DNA from: Ornithinicoccus sp045032955
GTDB lineage: Bacteria > Actinomycetota > Actinomycetes > Actinomycetales > Dermatophilaceae
Reading direction: 5' to 3'
DNA: 64,000 nucleotides
NCBI RefSeq assembly: GCF_045032955.1
Contig: NZ_JBJFZU010000004.1
Span: forward strand, 62,001-126,000
The notes beneath the pieces are model-generated. The model was not told the origin of the DNA. It searched no databases and saw nothing but the letters and a program-made list of their open reading frames with translations. The position numbers and the translations under genes were made by a program. Shown here in pieces: positions 7,512 through 14,841 of this stretch; positions within the stretch are counted from its first letter, which is position 1; each line of letters begins with the position of its first letter.

Positions 7512-8777
7512 TCAGCGTCCGCGCGGCTTGCGCTTGGGCTGGTTGCGCGGGCCCCGCTGGGCGTACGGGTGCAGCTGACGGCCCTGGGTCGTCGGGGCCT
7601 GGCCCGACGGGGAGGACGACGCCGTCGGAGCGGCCGCACCGGGGCTGGCAGCGGGGGCTGCCCCGACGCCGGCCCCGACCTGCCCGTCCGCGACGGTCCC
7701 GTCCTCGTCATCACCCTCGAGGGCGTCGAGGTCGGCGTCGGCGTCGCTGTCCTCGTCGGTCACCGCACCCGGCTCACCGGTGCGCGCGGCCCGACGGGCC
7801 CGGCGCTTCTTCACCTGCATGTCGTGCTTGCGGATGAACAGCTCGCCCTGACGCATGTGCACCAGCAACGGGGTGGCGATGAAGATCGAGGAGAAGGTGC
7901 CGACCGCGATCCCGATGAACAGTGCCCAGGAGAGGTCGACCAGGGTGCCAGGCCCGATCAGGGTGAGCCCGACGATGAGGATCACCGCCACCGGCAGCAG
8001 CGCCACCACCGAGGTGTTGATGGACCGGACCAGGGTCTGGTTGACCGCCTGGTTGGCGGCCTCCCCGAACGTCTGGCGCCCGTTCTCGAACGCGTGGTCG
8101 GTGTTCTCCCGCACCTTGTCGAAGACGACGATCGTGTCGTAGATCGAGTAGCCGAGGATCGTCAGGAACCCGATCACCGAGGCGGGTGACACCTCGATCC
8201 CGAGCAGGGCATACACCCCGATCGTGAAGAAGACGTCGTGCAGCAGCGCCACCAGGGCGGCGACCGCCATCTTCCAGGTGTGGAAGTAGAAGGTCAGCAC
8301 CAGGGTCACCAGGGCCAGGAAGACCAGCAGCGCGATGACGGCACGCTGGGTGACCGTCTCCCCCCACGAGGGACCCACCAGCGAGCTGGTGACCTCCTCG
8401 ATGTCGACGCCGAACTCCTCGGCCATCTCGGCACGGGCCGACTCGACGTCGGCGCTGCTCAGCTCACCGGTCTGCACCCGGATGCTGTCGTCACCGATCT
8501 GGGTGACGGTGGTCGTGCTGCCGCCGTCGTACTCGGCGACGATCTCCGACGCGCGCGGCTCGTAGTCGGTCATCTCCTGGCTGGAGACCTGGGTGACCCG
8601 CAGCTCGGAGCCACCGCGGAACTCGATCCCGAAGTTGAGGCCCCGACCGAAGAGGCCGACCAGGGAGACGATCACCAGGATCGCGGACAGCAGGTACCAG
8701 AACTTGCGTCGACCGACGATGTCGTAGGCCTTGGCGCCCGAGTACAGGTCGTTGCCGAAGCGGGAGAAGCGCGACAT
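7512..8777 (-). CDS. secF: Protein translocase subunit SecF
   Basis: A 421-residue RND-type membrane protein that works with SecD to pull secreted proteins across the membrane using the proton gradient. Visible are the first membrane helix, the periplasmic segment starting GIEFRGGSELRV, and the C-terminal five-helix block including the SVIGFLTILGYSIYDTIVVFDKVREN signature. The last ~110 residues are an Asp/Ala/Gly/Pro-rich tail ending in a basic stretch (QPKRKPRGR), an extension common in actinobacteria. The ATG overlaps the secD TGA by one base (TGATG), so translation is coupled. Confidence 0.96.
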   Translation of the reverse strand: MSRFSRFGNDLYSGAKAYDIVGRRKFWYLLSAILVIVSLVGLFGRGLNFGIEFRGGSELRVTQVSSQEMTDYEPRASEIVAEYDGGSTTTVTQIGDDSIRVQTGELSSADVESARAEMAEEFGVDIEEVTSSLVGPSWGETVTQRAVIALLVFLALVTLVLTFYFHTWKMAVAALVALLHDVFFTIGVYALLGIEVSPASVIGFLTILGYSIYDTIVVFDKVRENTDHAFENGRQTFGEAANQAVNQTLVRSINTSVVALLPVAVILIVGLTLIGPGTLVDLSWALFIGIAVGTFSSIFIATPLLVHMRQGELFIRKHDMQVKKRRARRAARTGEPGAVTDEDSDADADLDALEGDDEDGTVADGQVGAGVGAAPAASPGAAAPTASSSPSGQAPTTQGRQLHPYAQRGPRNQPKRKPRGR

Positions 8778-10774
8778 CAGACCACGCCCCCTTCCAGTTC
8801 CTCGCGGGAGTGACGTCGGCGTCCGGGCGGCAGGGCCTCCGGTTCACGCACCCGTCCCCGTCCCAGGTATGCCGACCGCTTGGCACCCAGCCGCTCCGGC
8901 TCCATCCCGGACCACTTGCGGCCCTCGCCGAAGAACCGGGTGTTGGCCAGGATGCTGACCAGCGGGTGGGTGAACATGAAGACGACGAGCAGGTCGATGA
9001 CCGTCGTCAGACCCAGCGCGAAGGCGAACGCCTTCACCCCGGACTCCGAGAGCAGGTAGAGCACGACGGCGGCCAGCAGGTTCACGACGTCGGAGATGAT
9101 CAGGGTGCGCCGGGCACGCTCCCAGCCGGTGTCCACGGCATACCGCAGCGGCCGGCCGGCCCGGACCTCGTCCCGGATCCGCTCGAAGTAGACGATGAAG
9201 CTGTCCGCGGTCACGCCGATCGCGACGATGAGGCCGGTGACGCCGGCCATCGTCAACCGGAAGTTGTTCGCCCAGCCCAGCAGCGTCACCGACCCGTAGG
9301 CCAGCAGTGCGGCCAGGGTCAGCGAGCCGATCGCCACCAGCCCGAGGGCGTGGTACTGGACCAGCATGTACGCGAAGACCAGCAGCAGGCCGACGGCTCC
9401 GGCGATCACGCCGTAGCGCAGCTGCTCGCCGCCCAGGGTGGGGCTGATCTGCTCGGAGGTCTGCACCTCGAAGGACAGCGGCAGCGCACCGAACTTCAGC
9501 TGGTTGGCCAGGTTCTGCGACTCCTCGGGGGTGAAGTCACCAGTGATGGTGGCGACCCCGTCGGAGATGACGTTGTTCACCGACGGGGCGGAGATCACCT
9601 CGTCGTCCAGCACCATGGCGAACCGGTTCTGCGCGGTGCCCTGCTGGTAGCCGAAGAGGCGCGAGGTCACCTCGGAGAAGGTGGCACCGCCCTCGGTGTC
9701 GAAGCTGAGCACCACCTGCCACCGGCCCGTGACCGTGCCCGACTGGACGGTCTCCGCGCTGGCGGTGGCGTCGGTGATGCTGCTGCCGGTGAGCTCCACC
9801 GGCCCGAGGATGTACTTCTCGGTGCCGTCGGTGTTGCAGGCCAGCGTGGCGCTGTCGAGGTCCTGCGTCGCAGCCTCGGTCGCGTCACCGGCGTCGTCGG
9901 GGGTGCACTGCAGCGCCTCGAACTCCGCCTGCAGCTCAGGGGTGATCTGCGCCAGGCTCGAGGGGTCCGCGGGCGCCTCGGTGGCGGGCTGCTCGGGGGT
10001 GACCGGGGCCTGCGTCTCCTCGGCGCCGTCGGTGGTCGCGGCGTCGTCCGAGCCCTGGGCCGGTATGCGCGTCCCGCCCCGGTTCTCCTCGGTCTGCTCG
10101 GCCTCGTCGGTGCCGGGCTCGCCGGTGCGGCCGTCGATGCTCTCCTCGGCCTGCTGCTCGGCCTCCTCCTGCGCCTGGCGCTGCTCCTCGACCAGGGACT
10201 CCAGCTCGCTTGGCGGCAGCGGCAGCGTGCGCTGCGGCGCCTGCTCCGCCTGCGGCAGGGCCGGCTGGGCGACCAGGACCGGGCGGAACCGGAGCTGGGA
10301 GGAACGACTCAACGACTCGATCTGGTCAGCGCTCGGGTTGCCCGGGATGGCGACCGAGATGTTCTGGCCCATCCGGGTGACCTCGGCCTCGCTCACCCCG
10401 CCTCCGTCGATCCGGCGGCGGATGATGTCGATCGCCTGGTCCAGCTGCTCGCTGCTGACGTTCTCGCCCTCCTCGGTGAGGGGCTCCATGACGATCTGCC
10501 GACCGCCGGCGAGGTCGAGACCCAGCTGCGGGGTCAGCGACGCCTGCGGGTCCGCCCACAGGCGTGCGGCACCGATCCCGCCGAAGAGCAGCAGGGTGAT
10601 CACCAGCAGGCTCAGCAGCGTGCGCAGCGGCCCACGGATCCGGGCCCTGCGCTTGCCGCCGCCCTTGCCACCCGGGCGTCGGGAGCCGGTGGAGCGGGCC
10701 TGCCTGCGGTCCGTGCCCTTCCCCGACCCCGGCAGGTCCTCGTCCCGACGGTTGCTCGGGGTGGACATCGTCAT
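8777..10774 (-). CDS. secD: Protein translocase subunit SecD
   Basis: A 665-residue SecD. The first helix and the LGLDLAGGRQIVMEP motif are near the N terminus. A Gln/Glu/Thr-rich low-complexity insert of roughly 120 residues follows (residues ~150-270) inside the extracytoplasmic region. The C-terminal membrane block carries GVTADSFIVYFERIRDE and HPLVSILANTRFF. The protein is longer than the E. coli form only because of the insert. It overlaps yajC by 4 nt (ATGA) upstream and secF by 1 nt downstream, a tightly coupled yajC-secD-secF operon. A second in-frame ATG two codons downstream is an alternative start. Confidence 0.96.
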   Translation of the reverse strand: MTMSTPSNRRDEDLPGSGKGTDRRQARSTGSRRPGGKGGGKRRARIRGPLRTLLSLLVITLLLFGGIGAARLWADPQASLTPQLGLDLAGGRQIVMEPLTEEGENVSSEQLDQAIDIIRRRIDGGGVSEAEVTRMGQNISVAIPGNPSADQIESLSRSSQLRFRPVLVAQPALPQAEQAPQRTLPLPPSELESLVEEQRQAQEEAEQQAEESIDGRTGEPGTDEAEQTEENRGGTRIPAQGSDDAATTDGAEETQAPVTPEQPATEAPADPSSLAQITPELQAEFEALQCTPDDAGDATEAATQDLDSATLACNTDGTEKYILGPVELTGSSITDATASAETVQSGTVTGRWQVVLSFDTEGGATFSEVTSRLFGYQQGTAQNRFAMVLDDEVISAPSVNNVISDGVATITGDFTPEESQNLANQLKFGALPLSFEVQTSEQISPTLGGEQLRYGVIAGAVGLLLVFAYMLVQYHALGLVAIGSLTLAALLAYGSVTLLGWANNFRLTMAGVTGLIVAIGVTADSFIVYFERIRDEVRAGRPLRYAVDTGWERARRTLIISDVVNLLAAVVLYLLSESGVKAFAFALGLTTVIDLLVVFMFTHPLVSILANTRFFGEGRKWSGMEPERLGAKRSAYLGRGRVREPEALPPGRRRHSREELEGGVV

Positions 10775-11154
10775 CGGCGCGGCTCCCCGCCAGTGGTCCC
10801 GTCCAGGCCGTCAGTGGCCTCCGGCCCGGCCGTGGTGGTCCCCCCGGCGTCCGGCCCACCCCCCGGGGTCATCGACAGCGGGACCACCGAGCGGCGCTGG
10901 TGGCGGAGCACCACACCGTCGGCGACCCGCAGGTGCACGACGTCGCCCTCGATCCCGGTGACCACGGCGTACAGCCCCGCCGTGGTCATCACCTCCTGGC
11001 CCGGCTGCAGCGCCTGCTGGGCCTCGTTCATCGCCTTCGCCCGGCGGCGCTGGCTGAACATGAGGAAGAGCAGGAAGAGGATCGGCAGAGCCAGGATGAG
11101 CAGCGTGAAGCTGGAACCTCCCGCGCCCGCAGAGGCGCCGGTCGCCAGTGTCAT
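10771..11154 (-). CDS. yajC: Preprotein translocase subunit YajC
   Basis: A 127-residue small membrane protein that joins the SecDF complex. It has one N-terminal transmembrane helix (residues ~15-35, LLILALPILFLLFLMFSQRR) followed by the conserved cytoplasmic KAMNEAQQALQPGQEVMTTAG region and a Gly/Thr-rich tail. Start is supported by the family's length and a GGAGAA about 5 nt upstream. It is the first gene of the yajC-secD-secF-apt unit; a promoter-like pair lies about 90-120 nt upstream. Confidence 0.93.
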   Translation of the reverse strand: MTLATGASAGAGGSSFTLLILALPILFLLFLMFSQRRRAKAMNEAQQALQPGQEVMTTAGLYAVVTGIEGDVVHLRVADGVVLRHQRRSVVPLSMTPGGGPDAGGTTTAGPEATDGLDGTTGGEPRR

Positions 11155-11243
11155 GGAGAACCCTTCAGGATGTGTCTCGTGGGCGCCGGTCCCGGCGCCG
11201 GGTCACCTCAGCGCGCTCGGACTCGCACGCAGGCACCCGGGGC

Positions 11244-11273
11244 AGTCTAGGTGAGTCCCCCGGGGCCACCAAA
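11244..11273 (-). promoter_or_regulatory. Candidate promoter for yajC-secDF
   Basis: On the minus strand TTGGTG (11273-11268) and TAGACT (11249-11244) are separated by 18 nt, a good match to actinobacterial housekeeping -35/-10 elements. Transcription would start near 11236, leaving a leader of about 80 nt before yajC. The -35 lies inside the ruvB terminator hairpin. Confidence 0.5.
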
Positions 11274-11282
11274 GAGGTGGCC
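11264..11282 (-). terminator. Stem-loop downstream of ruvB
   Basis: GGCCACC and GGTGGCC form a perfect 7-bp stem around a 5-nt loop, 15 nt after the ruvB stop. There is no U-tract, which is usual in high-GC actinobacteria. It probably separates the ruvCAB message from yajC. Confidence 0.55.
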
Positions 11283-11296
11283 TCCCGTGTCGCAGC

Positions 11297-12442
11297 TCAC
11301 CCGCCGAAGGGCAGGGTGCCTCCGTCGTCGTCGGGACCCAGCCGGGTGCTCCCGGAGCCGGGCACCCCGGCGCCCCCACCCGTCGGGTCCACGACACCCC
11401 GCGGCGGGGTCAACCCGAGGTGCTGCCACGCGGCCGGGCTGGCCGCACGCCCCCGTGGGGTCCGGATCATGAAGCCCTCGCGGACCAGGTACGGCTCGGC
11501 GACGGTCTCCACCGTGTCCGGCTCCTCGCCGACGGCCACCGCCAGCGTGGACAGCCCCACCGGGCCGCCACCGAAACGGGTACACAGCGCCTCCAGCACC
11601 GCCCGGTCGAGGCGGTCCAGACCCAGCTGGTCGACGTCGAAGAGCGCCAGGGCCTGACGGGCGGCCGGTTCGTCGACGATGTTCTGGCCGTGCACCTGGG
11701 CCCAGTCGCGCACCCGCCGGAGCAGCCGGTTGGCGATCCGTGGCGTCCCCCGGGACCGGCTCGCGATCTGCACGATCCCCGGCTCGTCGGCCGCGATCTC
11801 CAGCAGCTCGGCGTTGCGGTGCAGGATCGTCACCAGGTCGGCCGTCGCGTAGTAGTCGAGGTGCCCGGTGAAGCCGAAACGGTCCCGCAGCGGCGCGGGC
11901 AGCAGGCCTGCCCGGGTGGTGGCCCCGACCACGGTGAACGGGGGCAGCTCCAGCGGGATCGCGGTGGCACCCGGCCCCTTGCCGACGATCACGTCCACCC
12001 GGAAGTCCTCCATCGCCAGGTAGAGCATCTCCTCGGCGGGTCGGGACATCCGGTGGATCTCGTCCAGGAACAGCACCTCCCCCTCGACCAGCGAGGAGAG
12101 CACCGCCGCGAGGTCTCCCGCGTGCTGGATCGCCGGGCCGCTGGTGATCCGGATGGGCTGCTCCAGCTCACCGGCGATGATCATCGCCAGGGTGGTCTTC
12201 CCCAGACCGGGCGGGCCGGAGAGCAGCACGTGGTCCGGCGGGGCGCCCCGGCGACGGGCCGCCTCCAGCACCAGCCCGAGCTGGTCCCGCACCCGATGCT
12301 GTCCCGGAAACTCCGCCAGCCGGCGCGGCCGCAGGGCCGCCTCGATGCGCCGCTCGTCGTCGGTGCCGGCCGGGTCCACCACCCGCCCGGGCGTCTCCTC
12401 CGGCAGGTCGACCTCGCTGGAGCCGTCCTCGTACGGGGTCAC
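11297..12442 (-). CDS. ruvB: Holliday junction branch migration ATPase RuvB
   Basis: A 381-residue AAA+ motor that drives branch migration with RuvA. Walker A GPPGLGKT is at residues 76-83, Walker B VLFLDEIH near 123-130, sensor-1 region GATTRAGLLPAPLRDRFG, arginine-finger region and the C-terminal winged helix (LGLTPPRG). A ~30-residue acidic N-terminal extension and a short Gly-rich C-terminal tail make it slightly longer than the E. coli protein. The GTG start overlaps the ruvA TGA by 4 nt (GTGA). Last gene of the ruvC-ruvA-ruvB operon. Confidence 0.97.
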   Translation of the reverse strand: MTPYEDGSSEVDLPEETPGRVVDPAGTDDERRIEAALRPRRLAEFPGQHRVRDQLGLVLEAARRRGAPPDHVLLSGPPGLGKTTLAMIIAGELEQPIRITSGPAIQHAGDLAAVLSSLVEGEVLFLDEIHRMSRPAEEMLYLAMEDFRVDVIVGKGPGATAIPLELPPFTVVGATTRAGLLPAPLRDRFGFTGHLDYYATADLVTILHRNAELLEIAADEPGIVQIASRSRGTPRIANRLLRRVRDWAQVHGQNIVDEPAARQALALFDVDQLGLDRLDRAVLEALCTRFGGGPVGLSTLAVAVGEEPDTVETVAEPYLVREGFMIRTPRGRAASPAAWQHLGLTPPRGVVDPTGGGAGVPGSGSTRLGPDDDGGTLPFGG

Positions 12443-13044
12443 CGGCCGAGCTCCCGCAGCGTCGCCCGGAGCAGCGCGGCGACGTCGGTCGGCGCACCGT
12501 CCTCGGCGACGGCGGCCAGGGCCGTGTCGGCCTGCTTCGTCGTCCAGCCCAGGCCCTGCAGCGCGTCACGGACCTGCCCGGTGACCGCGTCGGAGCCGGA
12601 CGTCCCGGTGCTGGAGGTGCCGGGGGCGGTCGGGTCAAGGCCCACCGCCAGGATCTTGTCCTTGAGCTCGAGGACGAGCCGTTCGGCCGACTTGCGGCCG
12701 ATGCCGGGCACCTTGGTCAGGGCCACCAGGTCGCCGTGCGCCAGGGCGCTGCGCACCGCGTCGGGGGTGTGCACGGCCAGCATCGCCATCGCCAGCCGTG
12801 GCCCCACCCCGCTGACCGTCTGCAGCTGCTCGAAGAGCGCCTTGGCGGCGGTGTCGGCGAACCCGTAGAGCGTCAACGACTCCTCCCGCACCACCAGCGT
12901 CGACTCCAGGGTCACGTCCTGGCCGACCCGGGCGTCCGCGGCGGTGGCGGGGGTGGTGTGCAGCAGCAGCCCGACCCCACCGACCTCGACGACGAGGTGG
13001 TCGAGGCCGACGTGGCGGACCGGTCCGCGGACAGAGGCGATCAC
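12439..13044 (-). CDS. ruvA: Holliday junction DNA-binding protein RuvA
   Basis: A 201-residue protein that binds four-way junctions as a tetramer and loads RuvB. The N-terminal OB fold begins MIASVRGPVRHVGLDH. The two helix-hairpin-helix motifs are LQTVSGVGPRLAMAML and LTKVPGIGRKSAERLV. The C-terminal domain III (VRDALQGLGWTTKQAD) contacts RuvB. The frame is open further upstream, but the GTG at 13044 has an AGGAGG 8 nt before it and gives the family's standard N terminus. It overlaps both ruvC and ruvB by GTGA. Confidence 0.96.
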   Translation of the reverse strand: MIASVRGPVRHVGLDHLVVEVGGVGLLLHTTPATAADARVGQDVTLESTLVVREESLTLYGFADTAAKALFEQLQTVSGVGPRLAMAMLAVHTPDAVRSALAHGDLVALTKVPGIGRKSAERLVLELKDKILAVGLDPTAPGTSSTGTSGSDAVTGQVRDALQGLGWTTKQADTALAAVAEDGAPTDVAALLRATLRELGR

Positions 13045-13694
13045 GGGCTGGTCCTCCTGGGGGTGGTGGTGGTGCGACTGGCGCGGGAGAGGGCGGAGCG
13101 GGCCGCGGTGCGGTGCTGCGCGTGCAGCTGGGCCAGCCGGTTGGGGGCGGCCCGGGCTGCCTCCTGCTCCGCCTCCTGGATGCGGTTCGAGGACCCGGCC
13201 GCGCCCTCGAGCAGGGCCTCGGCACCGCCCCGCCACAGGTGGCAGATGGCCAGCGCCAGGGCGTCGGCGGCATCGGCGGGGCGGGGCGCCTCCTCCAGCG
13301 CCAGGATGCGCGTCACCATCCTGGTCACCTGGCCCTTGTCGGCGCGGCCGTTCCCGGTGACGGCGGCCTTCACCTCCGAGGGGGTGTGCATCGCCAGGCT
13401 CAGCCCCAGCCGGGCGGCCGCGAGCATCGGGACCGCAGAGGCCTGGGCGACGCCCATGATGCTGCTGTTCCTGGTGCTGGCGAAGACCCGCTCGACCGCG
13501 ACCGCGTCCGGACGGGTCCGGGCGATCCACTCGTCGATCTCGGTCTGCAGGGTGAGCAGCCGCTCCTGCGGCTCGTCCGTGGAGGGGGTGCGCACGACAC
13601 CCACCTCGATCAGCCGCAGTCGCCGACCCGGCAGCCCCTCGACGACACCGAGACCGCACCGGGTCAGGCCGGGGTCGACGCCGAGCACGCGCAT
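13041..13694 (-). CDS. ruvC: Crossover junction endodeoxyribonuclease RuvC
   Basis: A 217-residue Holliday-junction resolvase. The first catalytic Asp is in MRVLGVDPGLTRCGLG; the second acidic residue is in AVERVFA, and the distal pair is in the DAADALALAICH region. The core ends near residue 170; the last ~45 residues are an Arg/Ala-rich tail not needed for the fold, making it longer than the usual 170-190. ATG at 13694 is chosen because GGGAGG lies just upstream and the protein then begins at the conserved MRVLGVDPG. First gene of ruvCAB. Confidence 0.96.
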   Translation of the reverse strand: MRVLGVDPGLTRCGLGVVEGLPGRRLRLIEVGVVRTPSTDEPQERLLTLQTEIDEWIARTRPDAVAVERVFASTRNSSIMGVAQASAVPMLAAARLGLSLAMHTPSEVKAAVTGNGRADKGQVTRMVTRILALEEAPRPADAADALALAICHLWRGGAEALLEGAAGSSNRIQEAEQEAARAAPNRLAQLHAQHRTAARSALSRASRTTTTPRRTSP

Positions 13695-13803
13695 GGGTCG
13701 TTCCTCCCGGGCGGCAGGTGATGGACGGTCGTCGGACAGATGTTCGGACCTCACGCTACCCACCGGAGCCCGCCCGGCCCCGGCGCGACACGCACCCACC
13801 CGC

Positions 13804-13843
13804 ACCGGGCGTCCCGTCGTGCCGGACCGGGCGTCCCGTCGTG
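13804..13843. repeat. Two-copy 22-nt repeat of the GACCGGGCG family
   Basis: ACCGGGCGTCCCGTCGTG occurs at 13804 and again at 13826, a 22-nt period identical to the array at 4396-4549, whose reverse complement also reads ACCGGGCGTCCCG. It lies immediately downstream of the yebC stop (13844), so it again marks a gene 3' end. Confidence 0.85.
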
Positions 13844-14611
13844 TCAGTCCTCGTCGAGCTCGGCCAGCACCTCGTCCGAGATGTCGGCGTTGGAGTAGAC
13901 GTTCTGCACGTCGTCGCAGTCCTCGAGCGCGTCCACGACGCGGATCACCTTGCGCGCCCCGTCGGCGTCCAGCGGCACCTGCATGCTCGGCACGAAGGTC
14001 ACCTCGGCGGAGTCGTAGTCGACACCGGCGCCCTGCAGGGCGGTGCGGACCGCGACCACGTCACCGGCCTCGGAGAGGATCTCGAAGGAGTCGCCCAGGT
14101 CCTCGACCGCGTCGGCCCCGGACTCCAGCACCGTCTCCAGCAGCGAGTCCTCGGTGGCCTGGCCACCCTCCTGCTCCTTGGGGACGACCACCTGCCCCTT
14201 GCGCTCGAAGAGGTAGGCCACCGACCCGCTGTCCGCCATCGACCCGCCGTTGCGGCTGAGCGCGGTGCGGACCTCCATCACGGCCCGGTTCTTGTTGTCG
14301 GTCAGGCACTCGATGTAGAGGGCGACCCCGCCCGGGGCATACCCCTCGTAGACCAGCGCCTCGTAGCTGGCGCCGCCGGCCTCGGCACCCGAGCCGCGCT
14401 TGACCGCACGGTCGATGTTGTCGTTGGGCACCGAGCTCTTCTTCGCCTTCTGGACCGCGTCGAAGAGCGTCGGGTTCCCGGCCATGTCCCCGCCCCCCGT
14501 GCGGGCCGCGACCTCGATGTTCTTGATCAGCTTCGCGAACAGCTTCGCGCGCTTGGCGTCGATCGCCGCCTTCTTGTGCTTCGTCGTCGCCCACTTGGAG
14601 TGACCGCTCAT
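13844..14611 (-). CDS. yebC: YebC/PmpR family protein
   Basis: A 255-residue cytosolic protein of the YebC family. It begins with the signature MSGHSKWATTKHKKAAIDAK and continues through KLIKNIEVAARTGG, NLGSDGSVAYLF-like (here MADSGSVAYLFERKGQVV) and the acidic C-terminal half. Members were first described as transcription regulators; YebC proteins are now also linked to relief of ribosome stalling, so the molecular role is not fixed by sequence. Position just upstream of ruvC is the conserved actinobacterial arrangement; the 149-nt gap to ruvC contains the 22-nt repeat pair. Confidence 0.95.
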   Translation of the reverse strand: MSGHSKWATTKHKKAAIDAKRAKLFAKLIKNIEVAARTGGGDMAGNPTLFDAVQKAKKSSVPNDNIDRAVKRGSGAEAGGASYEALVYEGYAPGGVALYIECLTDNKNRAVMEVRTALSRNGGSMADSGSVAYLFERKGQVVVPKEQEGGQATEDSLLETVLESGADAVEDLGDSFEILSEAGDVVAVRTALQGAGVDYDSAEVTFVPSMQVPLDADGARKVIRVVDALEDCDDVQNVYSNADISDEVLAELDED

Positions 14612-14787
14612 CGATGTCCTACCTTCGTCGTCTCGGTGGCGCCGCGGCGCCGCACGTCACGGGTGTCCGGCCCTCGCGGCACCGCACAGGCCCTGCGGGG
14701 CCGGGTCGCCGGCCAGGTCGGCCCAGGCTACCGCGCCCCTCCCCCGGGCCCCGAACCTCTTTTACCCCACCTTGACCAATAGCCACA

Positions 14788-14793
14788 TACGAT
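14788..14793 (+). promoter_or_regulatory. Candidate -10 box (TACGAT) upstream of the SpoIID gene
   Basis: TACGAT lies in a short AT-richer segment (14755-14800) that stands out from the surrounding GC-rich DNA. A start near 14800 would leave a ~42-nt leader to the GTG at 14842. TTGACC at 14772 is only 10 nt upstream, too close to serve as its -35. Confidence 0.35.
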
Positions 14794-14841
14794 ATGCCTG
14801 TCGAGCCGTCCCCTCGACCCATTCTTCTTCTGGAGCCCATC

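Noticed and set aside
14772..14798. TTGACC and TATGCC as a -35/-10 pair for the SpoIID gene
   Set aside because: The spacing (15 nt) is short, and TATGCC is part of the over-represented octamer class; TACGAT at 14788 is the better -10.
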